DNA from: Allopusillimonas soli
GTDB lineage: Bacteria; Pseudomonadota; Gammaproteobacteria; Burkholderiales; Burkholderiaceae_B
Direction: 5' to 3'
DNA: 64,000 bases
Assembly: GCF_004153445.1 (NCBI RefSeq)
Contig: NZ_SDQC01000002.1
Span: 620,001-684,000, forward strand
Shown here: piece after piece, positions 7,638 through 16,212 of the stretch
How positions within the stretch are numbered: the first letter of the stretch is position 1
Layout of the letters: every line of letters begins with the position of its first letter
Notes under the pieces: generated by a model
What the model saw: only the letters and a program-made list of their open reading frames with translations
Database searches by the model: none
What the model was told of the DNA's origin: nothing
Program-made: the position numbers and the translations under genes

Positions 7638-8632
7638 GATTTCACCACGTCCAGGTAAAGAGAAGGGTCGAAGTATTTGGATGCCGGCACGGCATTATTT
7701 ATTTTGGCAAAGTCGATGAAGAAATCGGTAACCTGCTGCAGCCACTTGGTGACCGTTCCATCTTCGTAGAGTTTCACCCAGTCCTGCGAAGTGAACATCT
7801 TCTGTGCCTTGTACTGCTCCTGGATGTCCGAAAGCGGAACATTGGGATAGTATTTTTTCTGCAGCAGTTCGATCGACTCCTTGGCGTTATTCACCATGTG
7901 ATCATTGGCCTGAGCCCAGGCCTTGATGATGCGCTTGAGCGCGTCCTTGTTGTTCTCATAATAATCGTTGCGCGCCGCCCATCCGCCCACGATGGCTGCC
8001 TCAGGATAAAAGCTTGACGCATCCACCAGCATCTTGGCGTCTGGGTTGCGCTTCTTGACCGAAATATTGAATGGGACCCACAGTGCCACGGCAGGCACAG
8101 CCTTGGAAATGAAGGCAGTCACGGCATCCGGCATGCGCTGATTCACGATGTCGACATCCTTGGCCGGATCCAGGCCGTTTGCCCGCAATGCCTTGTCAAG
8201 AAAGACATGGGCCGTGGTTCCCGTGGTTGTGGAAATTTTCTTGCCTTTGAGGTCCTGAATGGAATTCACCCCCATGTCCGGGTGCACCCACAATTGAGCA
8301 GTTGCGAACTCAACATCGTTAATCAGAAACACCTTGCCTCGCCCGCGCGCCGGAAAATTGGACATCACCGCGCCAGTGGCCAGGACATCGATGCTGCCCC
8401 CGCTCATGGCCTGGAACAGCTCCAGGCCGGTCTGGAACTTCACGAACTCCATGTCCAGCCCCGCCTTTTCCCACAAGCCCATGGAATCAGCCAGCCAGAT
8501 CTGACCATCAACCGCGAGGGTATGCAGATAGCCCGCCTTGATCTTGACTTTCTCCTGCGCTAGCGCCAGGCCTGGATACGCGCCGGCGAGCGCGGAGGCA
8601 CCAGCCAATTGAATAAATGTACGACGCTTCAT
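7634..8632 (-). CDS. NitT/TauT-type ABC transporter substrate-binding protein
   Basis: A 332-residue periplasmic binding protein of the NMT1/SsuA-like type. The N-terminus MKRRTFIQLAG has a twin-arginine motif followed by a hydrophobic segment ending ALAQ, so export is probably through Tat. The mature protein shows the fold's typical elements: a start strand KIKAGYL, 'GLWEKAGLDMEFV', and a hinge region with DLKGKKISTTTGTTAH. Family members bind small organic molecules such as alkanesulfonates, taurine, nitrate or pyrimidine precursors; specificity is not readable. Another ATG lies 15 bases upstream at 8647, but GGAG sits eight bases before 8632. It is co-transcribed with the ATPase and permease and the enolase-family gene. 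Confidence 0.88.
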   Translation of the reverse strand: MKRRTFIQLAGASALAGAYPGLALAQEKVKIKAGYLHTLAVDGQIWLADSMGLWEKAGLDMEFVKFQTGLELFQAMSGGSIDVLATGAVMSNFPARGRGKVFLINDVEFATAQLWVHPDMGVNSIQDLKGKKISTTTGTTAHVFLDKALRANGLDPAKDVDIVNQRMPDAVTAFISKAVPAVALWVPFNISVKKRNPDAKMLVDASSFYPEAAIVGGWAARNDYYENNKDALKRIIKAWAQANDHMVNNAKESIELLQKKYYPNVPLSDIQEQYKAQKMFTSQDWVKLYEDGTVTKWLQQVTDFFIDFAKINNAVPASKYFDPSLYLDVVKS

Positions 8633-8667
8633 CTCGAGTCTCCTCATCTGTTTTTGAAGGTCCTGCC

Positions 8668-9483
8668 TTACTGCAGAGTCGCTTTGCCCAGCGCCTCTTG
8701 TGCTGCATATTCCTGCATGACCGAGTCGTATATCTTGGAACGCAACGCATTGAACTCCGGCGTTGACAGCAGGCTGCGATCACGCGGGTATGAAAATGGA
8801 ATATCAACCACCTCGCGTATGCGCGAAGGCCGGGCCGAGATAATCATGACCCTGCTCGATAGATAGACGGCCTCTTCAACCGAATGTGTTATCAGCAATA
8901 CCGTCTTGCCTTCCTCGGTCAGCACGTTAAGCAACAGGTCATGCATGGCGCTGCGCGTCTGGGCATCCAAGGCGCCGAAGGGTTCATCCATAAGAATGAA
9001 CTGAGGGTGAACGGCATAGGTGCGCGCCAACGCCAGGCGCTGGCGCATCCCGCCCGACAATGTCTTCGGATAGGCTTTGCGAAAATCCGCCAGACCCATG
9101 AGATCCAGGTATTGGTCAATGGTGCGCTTTTTCTCATCGGCTGTAAGATGCTTGTTGATCTTTAGGTTCAAGCCAAAGCCTATGTTCTCTTCCACTGTCA
9201 GCCAGGGAAACACGCCGTATTCCTGGAACATGACGCCTCGGTCTGGCCCTGGTTCCGAAATTTCCTTGCCGTCGATGGTGACGGAACCGGAGGTCGGTCG
9301 TATGAAGCCGGCTGCCATGTTAAGCAGCGTTGTTTTGCCGCACCCCGATGGCCCCACCAGAGAAATGAACTCGCCCTGCCTTATCGACAGGCTCATGTCG
9401 CGAACCACCTCCAGCAATCCTGCATCGGTCTCGAATTGCATGGATACATTGCTGAACCGTATACGCTCTACTTTTTCCTGCAT
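8668..9483 (-). CDS. ABC transporter ATP-binding protein (NitT/TauT type)
   Basis: A 271-residue cytoplasmic ATPase. Walker A GPSGCGKT is at residues 44-51, the Q-loop follows in VMFQEYGVFPWLT, the signature is LSGGMRQRLALART, Walker B is FILMDEPFGALD, and the switch His lies in LLITHSVEEAV. The PWLT after the Q-loop is characteristic of the nitrate/sulfonate/taurine importers. It lies between the permease gene (three-base gap) and the binding-protein gene in the same operon and powers uptake of the unknown substrate. Confidence 0.93.
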   Translation of the reverse strand: MQEKVERIRFSNVSMQFETDAGLLEVVRDMSLSIRQGEFISLVGPSGCGKTTLLNMAAGFIRPTSGSVTIDGKEISEPGPDRGVMFQEYGVFPWLTVEENIGFGLNLKINKHLTADEKKRTIDQYLDLMGLADFRKAYPKTLSGGMRQRLALARTYAVHPQFILMDEPFGALDAQTRSAMHDLLLNVLTEEGKTVLLITHSVEEAVYLSSRVMIISARPSRIREVVDIPFSYPRDRSLLSTPEFNALRSKIYDSVMQEYAAQEALGKATLQ

Positions 9484-9486
9484 ACC

Positions 9487-10272
9487 CTACCCCGTGTGCT
9501 TGTCCTGCCAGCTAACCGCCACAGCCGAAATCTTGCGCAATATGAGGTCCATGAAAAGCGCCAGGGCACCTATGCAGATAATGCCCAGATAGATTGTGGT
9601 CAAGTCAAAAAAAGACGATGCATCCTGTATCATCGCACCCAGCCCCTCCTGAGCGGCCACCAGCTCGGATGCCACCAGCGTGGCCCATGCCACACCGAGC
9701 GCTACGCGCAAGGCGGTCAGCATGTGCGGCACCGACATCGGAACCATCACCTTGGAGAAAATCTCGAAATCGCTTGCGCCAAGCGTGCGCGCAACACGCA
9801 CATAAACCGGGCTGATCTGCATCATGCCTTCGTACATGACGATCACGGCCGCAAAGAACGCCGCATAAAACAGGATGGCAACCTTGGCGACTTCACCGAT
9901 GCCTAGATACACGATGGCCAGGGGAATCAGGGCAATGGGCGGAAGCGCTCGAAAAAAATTGATGAGCGGATCGAAGAAGCGGCGCAAAGGTCTATACCAG
10001 CCAATCAAAAAGCTCACAGGAATGGCGGCCAGCATGCCAAGAATCAGGCCCAGCACCACGCGCTGGCTCGACATCCAGATATTGAGCAATAACTCACCCT
10101 GCGTAAGCCGCTGCCAGAACTCCGCCAGGACGCTGCCTGGTGACGGCAGCAACCCGGGGTTAATCAACCCCGAAGCGCGCAGCAGCGCCCAGAATGCGAC
10201 AAGGCAGGCGAAGGGAAACACCGCCCAGAACACTGTGCGCAATGCAGGAGCGCGGTTTTTTCGTTTTGCCAT
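9487..10272 (-). CDS. ABC transporter permease (NitT/TauT type)
   Basis: A 261-residue inner-membrane protein of the binding-protein-dependent permease family, with about six hydrophobic segments. The cytoplasmic coupling loop is visible as ARTLGASDFEIFSKVMVP near residues 160-178, matching the EAA motif, and FFRALPPIALIPLAIVYLG is typical of SsuC/TauC-like permeases. One permease gene implies a homodimer. It lies directly after the GntR gene (three-base gap) and before the ATPase gene. Confidence 0.92.
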   Translation of the reverse strand: MAKRKNRAPALRTVFWAVFPFACLVAFWALLRASGLINPGLLPSPGSVLAEFWQRLTQGELLLNIWMSSQRVVLGLILGMLAAIPVSFLIGWYRPLRRFFDPLINFFRALPPIALIPLAIVYLGIGEVAKVAILFYAAFFAAVIVMYEGMMQISPVYVRVARTLGASDFEIFSKVMVPMSVPHMLTALRVALGVAWATLVASELVAAQEGLGAMIQDASSFFDLTTIYLGIICIGALALFMDLILRKISAVAVSWQDKHTG

Positions 10273-10275
10273 GGC

Positions 10276-11034
10276 TCAGCTTCCGGTCGAACGTTTTCTG
10301 ACGCCTTGCATGAGATCAAGGTCGATATAAATCATCTGCGCGGGATACTGAATGTGCGCGAAATAGACAATGCAGCCCTTGGCATCCAGCAGACCCCGCG
10401 TCACATCGGCTATTGGGTCTCCTACGCCTATGTCCAGATGCGCAGCGGTGTCCTCGTTGGAGACAGTGATCCGCATCATCTGCCGCGCCTGCGACACCGT
10501 CATGTCGGGCAGTGCAGCGATCTGGGGCACCACCGGGTTGCTGCTGAATCCTTCCGGATCCCGATCAAACAGCCGCTGATCGAGATAAATGTCGATCAGG
10601 CAGTAAGGAATATTCTCGTGATAATGCACACGGCGCATGCGCTGATACGCCGGGGCCGGCTCGCCCGACTCGAAAACCGGCGTCAGGGCCGGAATGCTCG
10701 CATCAATAGGCAGGCGGCGTATTTTGAGATCCGCGACGGCGTCTACCAGTTGGTCCAGATTATTGGGTAATCGAAACCACCGCTGCTGCGACAGATCCTT
10801 CGCCACGAATGTCCCCAAGCCACGGGTACGATGGATCAGCCCCTGTTCCTCGAGTTGCGTCAACGCCGCACGAAGCGTGATGCGCGACACTTTGTATTCG
10901 TTTTCCAGCTCATCCAACGTGGGAATCTGCTCTCCGTATCGCCAAGCCTGATTCTCTATTTCCTGCCGCATCAACTTGGCCACCTGCAGATACAGCGGCA
11001 TTCGGCTCTTGCGAAATATTGACGCTTTGTTCAT
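10276..11034 (-). CDS. GntR-family transcriptional regulator, HutC subfamily (UTRA domain)
   Basis: A 252-residue regulator. Residues about 10-75 form the GntR winged helix (YLQVAKLMRQEIENQAW ... TLDELENEYKVSRITLRAALTQLEEQGLIHRTRGLGTFV). Residues about 95-245 are a UTRA ligand-binding domain, recognisable from the RMRRVHYHENIPYCLIDIYL and IYFAHIQYPAQM-like strands. HutC-type regulators are usually repressors released by a metabolite of the operon they control. It is first in the operon with the ABC importer and enolase-superfamily enzyme and probably controls that operon and itself, perhaps through the palindromes at 11050-11084. Confidence 0.9.
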   Translation of the reverse strand: MNKASIFRKSRMPLYLQVAKLMRQEIENQAWRYGEQIPTLDELENEYKVSRITLRAALTQLEEQGLIHRTRGLGTFVAKDLSQQRWFRLPNNLDQLVDAVADLKIRRLPIDASIPALTPVFESGEPAPAYQRMRRVHYHENIPYCLIDIYLDQRLFDRDPEGFSSNPVVPQIAALPDMTVSQARQMMRITVSNEDTAAHLDIGVGDPIADVTRGLLDAKGCIVYFAHIQYPAQMIYIDLDLMQGVRKRSTGS

Positions 11035-11049
11035 GGCAAGACGCTACAT

Positions 11050-11084
11050 CTTAAAGTTATTAATTTAAGCACAATGTGATTGTG
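11050..11084 (-). promoter_or_regulatory. Paired palindromes upstream of the GntR gene, candidate operator
   Basis: CTTAAA (11050-11055) and TTTAAG (11064-11069) form an imperfect 20-base palindrome, followed at once by CACAAT-GTG-ATTGTG (11070-11084), a perfect 6-base inverted repeat; a further CATTGTG follows near 11091. They lie 16-50 bases before the GntR start, where an autoregulatory operator would be expected. They do not match the usual HutC GTNTANAC core, so the assignment rests on position and symmetry. Confidence 0.35.
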
Positions 11085-11187
11085 GCTCGCCATTGTGAAG
11101 AATGTCAATGGTTACTTTTCCTAGTCACGCCCTCTTTCAGGTACGCCACTTGCTGATCGTCGCCGCAGCAAGCACTGGAGATACAAC

Positions 11188-11328
11188 ATGGAACAGTCTT
11201 TCATTCCGTTCATACTATATGCGGCGAGTACCGTATTGTTCAGCGTACTCGGCGTACTTTTCTGGTTGGATTACGCCCGGCGCGGCACCCTGGACAGCGA
11301 CCACCGCCAGGATGCCACGCGTTGAATG
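11188..11328 (+). CDS. Small membrane peptide, 46 residues
   Basis: ATG at 11188 with GGAG seven bases upstream opens a 46-codon frame ending in TGA. Residues about 4-29 form one uninterrupted hydrophobic segment (FIPFILYAASTVLFSVLGV and on), followed by WLDYARRRG and a polar, charged tail, predicting an N-out/C-in or anchored micropeptide. I do not recognise a family; the size and layout recall small subunits of membrane enzymes, but the adjacent membrane dehydrogenase is on the other strand. It is convergent with that gene and divergent from the GntR operon. Confidence 0.5.
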
Positions 11329-11356
11329 TGCAATCTTGTCATGCCCATTCCTGCGA

Positions 11357-13855
11357 TCAGTCAGGCGGCAGGGCATAGGCAATCACATCATCGCCGACCT
11401 TGGTGCCCAGCGAGCCATGCCCGCCGGCCACCACAACAATATACTGGCGGCCATCGCTGCCCATATACGTCATAGGAGTGGCTTGCCCGCCAGCGGGTAA
11501 ACGGCTTTCCCATAGCTGCTCACCCGTGGCCATGTCGTAGGCGCGAACGTAGTTGTCGATCGTTCCAGAAAGAAATGCCACGCCACCCCCGGTTACGAGC
11601 GGCCCTCCAAGAGAAGGCACACCCATGCGAAACGGCAACGGCAGCATAGAGCTGTCGCGCACGGTGCCATTTTTGTGCATCCAGACAATTCTGCCTTCAT
11701 TCAGATCAACGCCAGCCACATAGCCCCAGGGCGGGGCCTGACACGGAATCCCCAGTGGGGACAGAAAAGGATAAAGCTGTACGGCGTATGGTGCGCCAAA
11801 GTTTTCATTCAATGCCGGCAGGCTGCCAAAGGGTCGCTTGTTTCCCTGGACATAGAAAGTCTTGTCATCTTTGCGCGGCACCAGCCTGGAAACAAAGGCG
11901 AGGTAAGCGGGCGTGGTAAAGGCGGCCTGACGCTGGGGATCCACGGCAATACCACCCCAGTTGAATACGCCAAAGTTGCCAGGGTAGATCAGGCTGCCGC
12001 GGGTGCTTGGAGGCGTGTAACGCCCCTCGTACCGAAGCCGTTTGAACTCAATGCGGCATGCCAATTGATCAAGAAGCGTGGCACCCCACATTGAAGCTTC
12101 GGTCAGTTTGGGAGGATTGAATGATAGCTTAGAGACTGGCTGAGTCAGCGAAACATGATCGCCCTGCTGGGATCGACTAGGCGCCGGCTGCTCCGTGACG
12201 GGCAAGGCCGGCTTGCCGGTGCGTCGATCCAGCACATACAGTTCTCCCTGCTTAGTGGCTTGCACCAAGGCGGGTACGGTTTTGCCGCCAATCTTCAGAT
12301 CTACCAGGCTAGGCTGCGAAGGGACGTCATAGTCCCACAAATCGTGGTGTACGGTTTGAAATACCCAGCGCACACGACCTGTCTCCAAGTCCAGTGCCAC
12401 AACCGAAGAAGAATACTTCTCCTCGGACTCGCTGCGATCAGCTCCCCACTGATCTGGCGGCGCATTGCCCATAGGCACATAGACCATACCCAAGCTTTCA
12501 TCTACACTGGAAATGGACCAGCTGTTAGGCGAATTGGCTGTGTAGGTTGCTCCCTCGCCCAGAGGCCGAGTGCTGTCGGGATTGCCGGAATCCCAGTTCC
12601 AGACAAGTTCACCGGTTCGCACATCGAAGGCCCGAATGACACCTGATGTCTCGTGAGTGGACACATTATCGAGGACCGTGCCACCTACAATGATGAGTGA
12701 CCGTGTCACTACGACCGGAGAGGTTGAGTAGTAAGAGCCAGGCTTCACGTTGGGCATATGTTCCCAAAGATTAATCTGCCCGGTGCCGCCACCGAAATCC
12801 TTACAAACTTTGCCATCATCGGGATTCAATGCAATGATGCGGCCATCTGCGGTGGGCATGAAGAGCATGGCGTCGCAGCGATCCGAAACGGGGCCGATGC
12901 GAGCGGCAGTCGCGTGCCTCGCAGCGCTGGCGGTCGGAACATCGGTACCAGAAGACATTGTCTCAGCGCCGCCCGATGGTGCCGCAGGACCTCCTCCGAA
13001 ATAGGACAACCCACGGCAGGTAAGATGCTGCAGTGTCAGATCTTTCGCCACCTGCGTGTCGTAGCGCCAGATCTCATCGCCACTACTGGCATCCAAGGCA
13101 ATCACCGACTGATGGGGGGTGCAAAGAAACAGGCGTTCACCTATTTTCAGCGGCGTTGCCTCGAAAGTCGTTTCTTCGGGATCGGACTTTCCCCGCTTCA
13201 CATCGCCCGTATGATAGTGCCAGGCGATATCCAGCCCGCGCACATTGTCGGGAGTAATTTGGGCCAGTGGTGAAAAACGCTGCCCCTTGCCCGTGCGCCC
13301 GTATGCGGGCCACTCTCCCGCTGTCATGCTTCCCCCGGGCGCATCCAGCACCGCGTGCCGGTCCGGTAGTCTGCCCTCGATCGTATGCGGTTGTGTCAAC
13401 CAGGATGCAATGCATACGCCTATTGTGACGACCAGCACGGAGGCGAGAGGAATGCGCACGCGTCTATATGCCGCTTGATTGCGCTGCTGAGTCGTCTCGT
13501 CGCTTCCCCCCCCGTGTTCGCGAGTGAGCGAACGGACCGTCCATGGGGCAAGCAATAGAAGGCCGAGAACAAAGACCAGATCAAGACGTGCGGCCAACGG
13601 CCACCAATCAAGGCCCACTTCCCATACGGACCAGGCCAGAGTTGCCAGCGCCAAGGCCGCGTACAGCCAGAGCGCGCTCGCCTTTCGCCTATACAGGAGC
13701 ACGGATATCGCTACAAGCACCATACCCGTACAAAGATAAAACCACGACCCGCCCAGTGCGGCCAGCCACACGCCGCCAATGAGAAGCGCCAACCCAAGTC
13801 CAAAACATAGAACGGCCATGGCGATCAACCATGGGCCAGGTCGGGTATGCTGCAT
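11357..13855 (-). CDS. Membrane-bound PQQ-dependent dehydrogenase (glucose/quinate/shikimate family)
   Basis: An 832-residue protein with four or five N-terminal membrane helices (about residues 8-130) and a large periplasmic eight-bladed propeller. It follows the Escherichia coli glucose dehydrogenase (Gcd) layout closely: SPNSW, YVPMGN, TVHHDLWDYDVPSQP, VLDRRTGKP, MWGATLLDQL, GNFGVFNWGGIAVDP and the C-terminal RLPAGGQATPMTYM can all be aligned by eye. Such enzymes oxidise aldoses or quinate/shikimate in the periplasm and pass electrons to ubiquinone. Which substrate applies cannot be told. The frame is open to 13963, but GGAGG six bases before the ATG at 13855 fixes the start. No PQQ synthesis genes lie in the window. 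Confidence 0.9.
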   Translation of the reverse strand: MQHTRPGPWLIAMAVLCFGLGLALLIGGVWLAALGGSWFYLCTGMVLVAISVLLYRRKASALWLYAALALATLAWSVWEVGLDWWPLAARLDLVFVLGLLLLAPWTVRSLTREHGGGSDETTQQRNQAAYRRVRIPLASVLVVTIGVCIASWLTQPHTIEGRLPDRHAVLDAPGGSMTAGEWPAYGRTGKGQRFSPLAQITPDNVRGLDIAWHYHTGDVKRGKSDPEETTFEATPLKIGERLFLCTPHQSVIALDASSGDEIWRYDTQVAKDLTLQHLTCRGLSYFGGGPAAPSGGAETMSSGTDVPTASAARHATAARIGPVSDRCDAMLFMPTADGRIIALNPDDGKVCKDFGGGTGQINLWEHMPNVKPGSYYSTSPVVVTRSLIIVGGTVLDNVSTHETSGVIRAFDVRTGELVWNWDSGNPDSTRPLGEGATYTANSPNSWSISSVDESLGMVYVPMGNAPPDQWGADRSESEEKYSSSVVALDLETGRVRWVFQTVHHDLWDYDVPSQPSLVDLKIGGKTVPALVQATKQGELYVLDRRTGKPALPVTEQPAPSRSQQGDHVSLTQPVSKLSFNPPKLTEASMWGATLLDQLACRIEFKRLRYEGRYTPPSTRGSLIYPGNFGVFNWGGIAVDPQRQAAFTTPAYLAFVSRLVPRKDDKTFYVQGNKRPFGSLPALNENFGAPYAVQLYPFLSPLGIPCQAPPWGYVAGVDLNEGRIVWMHKNGTVRDSSMLPLPFRMGVPSLGGPLVTGGGVAFLSGTIDNYVRAYDMATGEQLWESRLPAGGQATPMTYMGSDGRQYIVVVAGGHGSLGTKVGDDVIAYALPPD

Positions 13856-13997
13856 GATGTGCCTCCAGTTGCGAAATTGGCGAGCCTGCTTCGGAAGCTG
13901 CCAGCAAGTGCAATACCTGGTGACTGACCATGTATGATGGATGCTGTCGCGCGGCAGGCGCACAGCACCTGCCGCAATTGCCCCGCTTTCTATCCCG

Positions 13998-16067
13998 TCA
14001 GTAGCTTACGCTGGCGCCCAGCATGAGGCGTCTGCCGGGCAGCGGCGCTTTGTTGGCGATGAACGAAGCATGGTTGTATGCTTTTTCGTCAAACAAATTG
14101 CTGGCTCTGAAATAAACCGTATAGTCGCTCGCGCCCATCCGGCCTTCGTAGGCTATGCCCAGATTGACCATGTTGTATCCGGGAGTCTTGGACTCGTAGT
14201 CCGCCACATGGTCTTGCTTGAACACGCGATAAGCTTCGATATCGGCCGACCAGCGGTTCCAGTCGGCGCGCAGGCGCAGGCCGGCGCGGGCTGCAGGAAT
14301 GCGGGGCAAATTATCGCCACCCTCAAGTTTTCCATGTACGAGATCACCAAAGACGCCCCAGGTCAGATGGCGATTCTGACGGTAGTTAACCTCCGCTTCC
14401 AGTCCGTCGAACGTGGCATCGCGCTGGGCATAGGAGATAAGACGAAAATCTTCGTGGCGGTCCAGCGTGTCGGCATAGATATAGTTTTTGACATGATTGT
14501 GGAACGCTGTCAGCGTGTAGCGCAGGCGTCCCGCTTGCTTGCGTAGGCTGATTTCCAGATTGTGCGAGGTTTCGCGATCAAGGCTTGCGTTGCCCAGTTC
14601 ATATGTATTTGTCGCTAGATGGATGCCGTTGGCATAGAGTTCCTGGGCGGTAGGCAGGCGTTGCGAACGCGAAGCCGACAAGGCGAGTGCATATGCCGGC
14701 GCGAAATGCCATGTCGCGCCGGCCGATAATGAGGTTCCCTCCATATTTCTTGCCGGCTGGCTTGAATCAGGATCGACCGACTGCCAGTCGTGGCGGGCAC
14801 CAAGCTCGAACTGCCAATCTGCCAAGGCATAACGCTCAAGCAGGAATATGCCGGCGCTTTGCGTCACGGATCGCGGTATGAATCGCTCTTCGCCCAGGGC
14901 ACTGAAATCGCTGCGCCCTTCCTGTAGGCCCAGCACGCCTCGCCAGCCTGCGAGCGGCTGGTGTTCCAGCTCGATGCGGGCATCATGGCCACGGTTCTTG
15001 AATGTGGTGGCCACCTCGCGGCCCTCGATCTCTTGGTGTTGGTAGTCGGTCAGACCCGCGCGCAGCCGAATCTCGCGCACGCCAGTGAATGGTTCGCGAT
15101 AGGCAGCACGAAAATCCATGCGGTCGCTGCGCAGTTTCACGAAAGGAGCATCGTGTTCTTCGTGCCCATGGCCATGATCATGATCGTCATGCTCCCCGTG
15201 CTCGTCATGGTCGTCGTGATCATGATGCCCGCCGCAATGCAGGTGGGAGCCATGAGGGTGGCAGCCCTCGTATTCATGTTCGTGCCCCGGCAGCCCATAC
15301 TTACGATAGGTATGGGTGTAAGCGAGCCCCGCGTAGCCGCGGCTGCCTATCCAGGACAAGCCTACGCTACCTGTTTCGGTCTGTTCGAACGAACCCTTAA
15401 GGCGCCCTCCAGGCCAATCGGGCACTTGATAATCGGAGGCACGGCGCTTGAGGCCTTCGACGTGCACGGCAATATTGTTGCCCCCGGCAGTCAGGCCAAA
15501 GGCCCCCGTTCGTTCGTCCGAGCCCGTGGCTCCGCTAACACGGACCATGCCCTCAAGACCGTTTTCGGGCATCGCCTCAGGAATACGGTTATCAAGCACA
15601 TTGACCACGCCGCCAATGGCTCCTCCGCCATACAACAGGGTTGCAGGCCCTCGCAGGACTTCGATGCGGCGTGCAAGCATGGGCTCGCTTGTGATTGCGT
15701 GGTCGGGAGATACGCTTGAGGCGTCCATGAGCTCCGAACCATCGGACAGCACCTTGACGCGCGGCGCCGTCTGTCCACGTATCACGGGCCTGCTTGCGCC
15801 GCCGCCGAAAGTGTCTGAATGGACACCTGGCAACCCGTCAAGAGTCTGGCCCAATGTGGCCTGGCCTGCCAACAGCAGCGACGAGCCGTCCAGGGTATCC
15901 GCCGATATAGCCGTACCACCGTCGCCACTCAACGGATAGGCCCGGACCGTAACCGCGGACAGTTCTGTAACGCCTCTCCCGGTCTTCGCATCGCCCTGAT
16001 GGGCATGCGCCTGTGCTGCAAGCGCGGAGGCAATTGCAATGGTTAGCGCGCGGAGTTTTATCGACAT
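13998..16067 (-). CDS. znuD: TonB-dependent outer-membrane receptor, ZnuD-like zinc receptor
   Basis: A 689-residue receptor: signal peptide (to about residue 22, AHAHQ), a plug domain with LPGVHSDTFGGGASRPVIRGQ and VLRGPATLLYGGGAIGGVVNVLDN, and a beta-barrel ending in LMLGASVSY with a terminal aromatic residue. Around residues 270-315 an extracellular loop is extremely rich in His and Asp, with CHPH and HCGGHH clusters, the hallmark of the ZnuD zinc receptor of Neisseria and relatives. AGAGG upstream supports the start. A Zur-box-like palindrome lies 30-40 bases before the start, fitting zinc-repressed expression. Other divalent metals are possible ligands. No zinc ABC transporter is adjacent. 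Confidence 0.82.
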   Translation of the reverse strand: MSIKLRALTIAIASALAAQAHAHQGDAKTGRGVTELSAVTVRAYPLSGDGGTAISADTLDGSSLLLAGQATLGQTLDGLPGVHSDTFGGGASRPVIRGQTAPRVKVLSDGSELMDASSVSPDHAITSEPMLARRIEVLRGPATLLYGGGAIGGVVNVLDNRIPEAMPENGLEGMVRVSGATGSDERTGAFGLTAGGNNIAVHVEGLKRRASDYQVPDWPGGRLKGSFEQTETGSVGLSWIGSRGYAGLAYTHTYRKYGLPGHEHEYEGCHPHGSHLHCGGHHDHDDHDEHGEHDDHDHGHGHEEHDAPFVKLRSDRMDFRAAYREPFTGVREIRLRAGLTDYQHQEIEGREVATTFKNRGHDARIELEHQPLAGWRGVLGLQEGRSDFSALGEERFIPRSVTQSAGIFLLERYALADWQFELGARHDWQSVDPDSSQPARNMEGTSLSAGATWHFAPAYALALSASRSQRLPTAQELYANGIHLATNTYELGNASLDRETSHNLEISLRKQAGRLRYTLTAFHNHVKNYIYADTLDRHEDFRLISYAQRDATFDGLEAEVNYRQNRHLTWGVFGDLVHGKLEGGDNLPRIPAARAGLRLRADWNRWSADIEAYRVFKQDHVADYESKTPGYNMVNLGIAYEGRMGASDYTVYFRASNLFDEKAYNHASFIANKAPLPGRRLMLGASVSY

Positions 16068-16097
16068 GTCATGCCTCTTGTCTATTTAAAAAATGCA

Positions 16098-16109
16098 ATG
16101 TTATAACAT
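16098..16109 (-). promoter_or_regulatory. Candidate Zur box
   Basis: The perfect 12-base palindrome ATGTTATAACAT, set in A/T-rich sequence, is the core of proteobacterial Zur-binding sites (GTTATAAC-type cores). It lies about 31 bases upstream of the ZnuD-like start, where binding would block transcription when zinc is plentiful. It could also affect the divergent benE gene. Confidence 0.6.
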
Positions 16110-16212
16110 ATCATTTAAAAGATGCCATCCAAGACCGCACACGCCTCAACCTCATGCTCCTGCCGGGGTGATAGCATAACGATCTCGCCACAGGCAGCAT
16201 GACGGATATGAA

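Noticed and set aside
14961-15719. 252-codon frame opposite the zinc receptor
   Set aside because: Shadow of the His-rich receptor; its Met/Val/Ile-rich run is the reverse reading of His/Asp codons, not a membrane protein.
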